Below, one piece after another: positions 15,522-18,513 of a DNA stretch of 18,513 nucleotides. The number at the start of each line of letters is the position of its first letter. Within the stretch, counting starts at the first letter, position 1. A program made the translations under genes and the position numbers. The notes below the pieces were generated by a model. That model did no database searches and was not told the origin of the DNA. It saw nothing but the letters and a program-made list of their open reading frames with translations. The stretch is from Candidatus Rifleibacteriota bacterium (GTDB lineage: Bacteria > Muiribacteriota > Ozemobacteria > Ozemobacterales > Ozemobacteraceae): assembly GCA_028691595.1 (NCBI GenBank), contig JAQUZA010000014.1, positions 1 through 18,513 on the forward strand, given 5' to 3'.

Positions 15522-15551
15522 ATTATAATGAGAAATTCGTACAAAATGCAA
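15522..15551 (-). promoter_or_regulatory. Sigma-70-type promoter of the receiver/HEAT-CheR operon
   Basis: On the minus strand, TTGCAT (15551-15546) and a perfect TATAAT (15527-15522) are separated by 18 bases. Transcription would begin near 15515, giving a leader of roughly 33 bases that contains the GGAGG site of the receiver gene. This is the best promoter in the window. Confidence 0.7.
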
Positions 15552-15581
15552 CTCTTAAACTTAGAATCTCTGTAAAGCCTT

Positions 15582-16967
15582 TCATTTTTCGTAAAAAATG
15601 TCGTCGCCGGTCATGCTATCGTCTTTCTGGTTCGGGCCGCAGCTGTAAAATACCTGCCGACTGTCTCTTTCGCCCCGGCAAAGAGGCCTGCCCGTATAAG
15701 GGTCGGGAAACGGGCTGTCGAGCCCGGCAATCTGCGCGAGTTCCTGCTGCAGAATCGTTCTGAATACTTTATATTCGAACAGGTTACGGGCTCCATCAAT
15801 CATTATTTCTACTGCGTCTGATCTTCTGAAATCAAACAGATCAAGAAAATCCCAGGGTAATTCGTAAAATTCATTTTCGGCCGCAACCGTCGGAACAATG
15901 GTAAAAAGCCTGAATCTTTTGCGGCAGATTTCAAGCGGGTCAGGGTAAATGCTGGTCAGCAGCCAGGTGCCAAAGGGTGAAAGCCGGTAAAGATAGAGCA
16001 GACGTGTTTTTGCCTTGTTGAGCATCTGCAGCAGCGCCTCGTCAGAAACCGCATTCAAGGTTCTGGCGGTGACCTCGTCAAGAGCACCGATTATCTGTCG
16101 TGCCTCTTTGGGTTTAAGATGGCCCTCTCTGCAGAGAATATGAATGGAGTAACCTATATACCCGGCAATATCTTCCGACCATGGTATGTGTTCAGATATC
16201 AGCGCCTTTTCCAGTGGCTGATACCTGAGAAGCGCCGAAAACGCTTTTCCGGCATCGAATTTTGAGTTCTGCGTTCTTTTCCAGGCCAGATACATGCTTA
16301 CATTGGGTGCAGCCGGGTATCTGTAAAAGCCCCTTTCGAAATCGAAGAGCGCCCGCTTCTTCTGGGCATCAGTAAGACTTGCCAGATCGAGAAAATCTTC
16401 GTATCTGAGATCGAGCAAATCCATAATCTTTTTATCAAGCCTGATTCTTACATCTTCCGGCATTGCCGCGAAGTCATAAAAAAAGCCGCCACTGTTGCTG
16501 CTATAGCTGGCAAGTTCTTCAAAAGAACCATGTAGGTCGCAGAAATCCATATATTTCTTCAGTGCAGGCAGGTCTGGTATCGTTGCAGAAGCGGTCTCAG
16601 CATCCATTATCTGCTCTCTTTTTGGAAACAGCGGGTAATCCTTTTCCCATGGGTCATCTTCAGGCTTCTGCCCATAAACGAATCTTCTGACTGATCTGGT
16701 GTGATGTGCGCTGAGCCAGAACCCTGGTCGGTAATCATCAGAAATGCCCATCGCCTCAAACGGCACGGTGACATGCCGCCTGAACATCAGATAAACACTG
16801 CCGGCCGAGATCGCTGCCGTCAGCACCAGCAATAAAACCACACTGACAAAAACTCTGGCAGGGATGCCACAGGAAAAATACCAGCGGATTAAAGCACCTG
16901 GCAGACGGAAAACCCATAGTATCAACCTGCCCATAAAACTGAGGCTTCTTGTTAGAATTTCTTTCAT
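15582..16967 (-). CDS. Single-pass membrane protein with GspG-like C-terminal motif (461 aa)
   Basis: The ATG at 16967 overlaps the previous gene's stop (ATGA), and GGGAG lies about 8 bases upstream. The N-terminal 38 residues are basic and amphipathic (LILWVFRLPGALIRWYF). One TM spans about 39-62 (VSVVLLLVLTAAISAGSVYL), followed by a large, probably extracytoplasmic, region rich in helices and aromatic residues. The last 40 residues carry DPYTGRPL, FYSCGPNQKDD and GDDIFYEK. This order (DPxTGxPL, YSxGPNxxDD, DDI) is the C-terminal signature of GspG-type pseudopilins and related proteins, where acidic residues in the loop hold Ca2+. There is no N-terminal prepilin signal, so this is not itself a pilin. 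As the last gene of the ECF-sigma operon it may be a sensor or effector of that circuit. No named family is recognised. Confidence 0.87.
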   Translation of the reverse strand: MKEILTRSLSFMGRLILWVFRLPGALIRWYFSCGIPARVFVSVVLLLVLTAAISAGSVYLMFRRHVTVPFEAMGISDDYRPGFWLSAHHTRSVRRFVYGQKPEDDPWEKDYPLFPKREQIMDAETASATIPDLPALKKYMDFCDLHGSFEELASYSSNSGGFFYDFAAMPEDVRIRLDKKIMDLLDLRYEDFLDLASLTDAQKKRALFDFERGFYRYPAAPNVSMYLAWKRTQNSKFDAGKAFSALLRYQPLEKALISEHIPWSEDIAGYIGYSIHILCREGHLKPKEARQIIGALDEVTARTLNAVSDEALLQMLNKAKTRLLYLYRLSPFGTWLLTSIYPDPLEICRKRFRLFTIVPTVAAENEFYELPWDFLDLFDFRRSDAVEIMIDGARNLFEYKVFRTILQQELAQIAGLDSPFPDPYTGRPLCRGERDSRQVFYSCGPNQKDDSMTGDDIFYEK

Positions 16968-17395
16968 CTTTGCGACTCCCTGATAACAACTTTTTTCTCT
17001 ATATGAACATCAGAACATGCACAAATCATGGCACCCATAACTGGCAACAGATACAGGGCAAGAAGTGGTGTAACCCTAATAATTATCTGAACGAAGTCCT
17101 GCCATGAAAAAACTACCCCCGAAGGCCCGGAAACAAAACCATAAGAAACAAAGACCGACTGATCTGAAACAAAAAGGCTGATGAACCCTGACATATATGT
17201 GCCAAGAGGAAGCATTATCAAAAGAAGCAACAGAGCTGATGCCATAGTTACCATGACCCCAACCACCTGGTGCCAGACCATATCTGCCTCTGCCCTGCGG
17301 CGAACCAATTCGGTCACAGCTTCGCAAACTGGTTGTGACACCGCCAGTCGCTCAACCGCCGCCAGATCTTCGCGCAATGTGTTCTTGTCAGTCAC
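16964..17395 (-). CDS. Small two-TM membrane protein, possible anti-sigma factor (143 aa)
   Basis: GTG 17395 is preferred: GGGAG (17405-17409) lies 9 bases before it, whereas it touches the alternative ATG at 17404 with no spacer. With GTG the gene overlaps the sigma-factor stop by 8 bases (GTGACTGA). The soluble N-terminus (about 42 residues, helical and charged, EAVTELVRRRAEAD) precedes a TM at about 43-68. A Phe/Ser/Gly-rich stretch, perhaps partly membrane-associated, leads to a second TM at about 101-126 (PLLALYLLPVMGAMI). It ends with a short basic cytoplasmic tail. Its place directly after an ECF sigma gene, with overlap, is where anti-sigma factors normally sit, and the N-terminus could clamp sigma. 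No zinc-binding HxxxCxxC anti-sigma motif is present, so this role is inferred from context only. Confidence 0.78.
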   Translation of the reverse strand: MTDKNTLREDLAAVERLAVSQPVCEAVTELVRRRAEADMVWHQVVGVMVTMASALLLLLIMLPLGTYMSGFISLFVSDQSVFVSYGFVSGPSGVVFSWQDFVQIIIRVTPLLALYLLPVMGAMICACSDVHIEKKVVIRESQR

Positions 17396-17912
17396 AATAA
17401 CCATCTCCCATTATTCGGGCAATTTTTTCCTTCACACGTGAAAGCCTTGACATAACAGTTCCAATTCTGATGTCCAGCTGGTCGGCGATCTCTTCGTATG
17501 AGCAACCGGCCGCAAATCGCAGGGCAACAATTTCCCGTTCATCTTCAGACAACTCCTGCAACGCTTCTTTAAGCCTTGATATGCTCTGCTCCCTGGTAAA
17601 TATCTCGACTAATTCAGGAGAAGAATCTGGCCGGTCAAATTCTTTAAAATCAGCCAGCAGCTTGAGCTTTCTCCACCAGCTTTTTCTCAGATTCAAAGCC
17701 TCATTTCTTACCACTTTGACCAGCCAGTTTTTCCGGTTAAAATTTTCATCGAGAAAAAGTGGTTCGTTCAGAGCCTTTAAAAAAGCATTTTGCACCAAAT
17801 CAAGGCTTTCCTGCGCATCGAGCAGAATGCTGTATGCAACCGTAAAAACCAGACCCTGATACTGTCGTATCAGTGCATCTAATTTCCGGTTGTTCATATT
17901 GTGGTCTGCCAT
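17388..17912 (-). CDS. ECF-family RNA polymerase sigma factor (174 aa)
   Basis: The protein has the length and two-domain layout of extracytoplasmic-function sigma factors. Sigma region 2 covers about 10-85 (YQGLVFTVAYSILLDAQES, DLVQNAFLKAL, WLVKVVRNEALNLRKSWWR). Region 4 covers about 113-168 (LQELSEDEREIVALRFAAG, CSYEEIADQLDI, GTVMSRLSRVKEKI), with the helix-turn-helix that reads the -35 element. The start at ATG 17912 follows GAAGG by 9 bases; an in-frame ATG five codons later lacks such spacing. It leads an operon with two membrane proteins, which suggests that it is held at the membrane and released by an envelope signal. The upstream region has a GGAATAA element and an AT palindrome, but no confident promoter. 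Confidence 0.95.
   Translation of the reverse strand: MADHNMNNRKLDALIRQYQGLVFTVAYSILLDAQESLDLVQNAFLKALNEPLFLDENFNRKNWLVKVVRNEALNLRKSWWRKLKLLADFKEFDRPDSSPELVEIFTREQSISRLKEALQELSEDEREIVALRFAAGCSYEEIADQLDIRIGTVMSRLSRVKEKIARIMGDGYCD
17405..17409 (-). promoter_or_regulatory. Ribosome binding site that selects GTG 17395
   Basis: GGGAG on the minus strand lies inside the sigma-factor gene, 9 bases before GTG 17395 and directly adjacent to ATG 17404. Normal spacing favours the GTG. Confidence 0.6.
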
Positions 17913-17968
17913 TTAATTCTGCCTTCAAAAATTAAAACAGGGCTGCAGAGAATTTATTCCAAACTTTT

Positions 17969-17983
17969 TCAAAATGTTTTTGA
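17969..17983. promoter_or_regulatory. Short palindrome upstream of the ECF sigma gene, possible operator
   Basis: TCAAAA-TGT-TTTTGA is a perfect 6-base inverted repeat with a 3-base centre, about 57 bases upstream of the sigma-factor ATG. In such AT-rich DNA it could arise by chance. Confidence 0.25.
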
Positions 17984-18008
17984 GCACCATTTTTCGCAGC
18001 ACCTAAAA

Positions 18009-18042
18009 GGGGGCTGATTCACAGATTTGCGAAGCAGCCCCC
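18009..18042 (-). terminator. Rho-independent terminator after the TPR-like gene
   Basis: On the minus strand GGGGGCTG pairs with CAGCCCCC. The stem continues with GAA/TTC after one mismatch, leaves a loop of about 10 bases, and is followed by TTTT. It starts about 24 bases after the TPR-like stop codon and isolates the ECF-sigma operon from upstream transcription. Confidence 0.82.
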
Positions 18043-18066
18043 CATAACCAGCCTTTGAAAAGAAAA

Positions 18067-18513
18067 TCAGGAATTCATAGCGTTGAGAATAGCTGTAAGC
18101 CGCCTTCTGGTTCCAGCTTCACCGTTCTCTGAGGCAAGACCACGTTCGATAGACTGCCGGGCAGCAACACGATCGTCCCTTTCGTAGTGATAAAGGGCAA
18201 GATAAAGATTAGCCCGGCTGTTTTTGGGGTTAACAGATAATTCATGTTTGAGAGCCAGCATGCCGTAACCGGCGGCCCTCGCAGCCAGAGAATTTTCGCC
18301 GGCTGAGTGCAGTGCCGAGGCAATTCCGAGCCAGGTGCGGCCGATTTCAGCGGTATCATCAGCTGCTTTAAAATAATTCATGGCGGTAAAAAACGAACCC
18401 TGCTTCAGGCAATCTTCGCCGAGCATTCTAAGACTGCTCTTATCTGCGTGTGGAGCCCCCGGAAGAGCCAGAACATGACGAAAATCTATGCTTTCGTTGC
18501 CGGCAGTCCGACC
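18067..18513 (-). CDS. TPR-like protein, C-terminal part (partial, at least 148 aa)
   Basis: The frame stays open from the stop at 18067 to the right edge, so the internal ATG at 18426 is not necessarily the start: 29 further in-frame codons precede it (ending PGAPHADKSSLR). Three helix pairs with TPR spacing are visible: LGEDCLKQGSFFTAMNYFKA, IGRTWLGIASALHSAGENSL, and NPKNSRANLYLALYHYERDD followed by RVAARQSIERGLA. TPR arrays mediate protein-protein contacts. No signal peptide or catalytic domain lies within the visible part. The gene ends just before a strong terminator, so it belongs to the unit to the right of the window rather than to the sigma operon. The full length and any N-terminal domain are unknown. 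Confidence 0.82.
   Translation of the reverse strand, partial: GRTAGNESIDFRHVLALPGAPHADKSSLRMLGEDCLKQGSFFTAMNYFKAADDTAEIGRTWLGIASALHSAGENSLAARAAGYGMLALKHELSVNPKNSRANLYLALYHYERDDRVAARQSIERGLASENGEAGTRRRLTAILNAMNS

Noticed and set aside
15483..15581. Terminator after the 461-aa gene
   Set aside because: No GC-rich hairpin with a T run is present on the minus strand. The gap instead contains the receiver promoter, so some read-through is possible.

Overview
The window looks like a chromosomal segment of a Gram-negative-type bacterium. It has lipoprotein and long secretion signals, a GspG-like pseudopilin, a CheY-type receiver and an ECF sigma factor. The mix of HEAT-repeat and CheR-like signalling, pilin-like proteins and very large secreted repeat proteins recalls deep-branching uncultured lineages such as Candidatus Riflebacteria. 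That placement is an impression only, because no marker gene is present. I see no rRNA, tRNA, CRISPR array, transposase, integrase or phage gene. Coding density is high and no gene-free stretch exceeds 300 bases.

Region A (1-2468, minus strand): the first 98 bases hold the start of a radical SAM gene of the AmmeMemoRadiSam (AmrS) type, running off the left edge. Upstream of it lie a 478-aa lipoprotein with one EF-hand-like loop and a TPR-like protein with two hydrophobic segments. Gaps of 84 and 90 bases would allow one transcript. Neither gap shows a convincing signal.

Region B (2500-11936, plus strand): a 2956-codon gene encodes a giant secreted mosaic protein. In order it has a signal peptide, DUF2341 plus a lectin-like fold, Ig/CARDB-like domains, two PA14 domains, more Ig-like domains, and a second DUF2341 plus lectin-like unit. 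Eight tandem Ig/ASH-like repeats follow, most with a 12-residue EF-hand-like loop, then a carbohydrate-binding-like tail. Its stop codon overlaps the GTG start of a pseudopilin-like membrane protein. This pair is the most system-like unit in the window: a probable Ca2+-dependent, glycan-binding surface fibre with a dedicated pseudopilin-like partner.

Region C (11996-15551, minus strand): a clear promoter drives a CheY-like receiver. Four bases after it comes a 1032-aa fusion of HEAT repeats with a CheR-type methyltransferase domain whose consensus active-site arginine is glycine. A bidirectional terminator separates regions B and C.

Region D (15582-17912, minus strand): an ECF sigma factor, a small two-TM protein and a 461-aa single-pass protein form a tight operon with overlapping starts and stops. 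The small protein sits where an anti-sigma factor usually does. The 461-aa protein ends in the short DPxTG...GPNxxDD...GDDI motif typical of GspG-type pseudopilins.

Region E (18067-18513, minus strand): the 3' end of a TPR-like gene enters from the right edge, followed by a rho-independent terminator. The overall theme is the cell surface and signalling. A functional link between the regions is inference.
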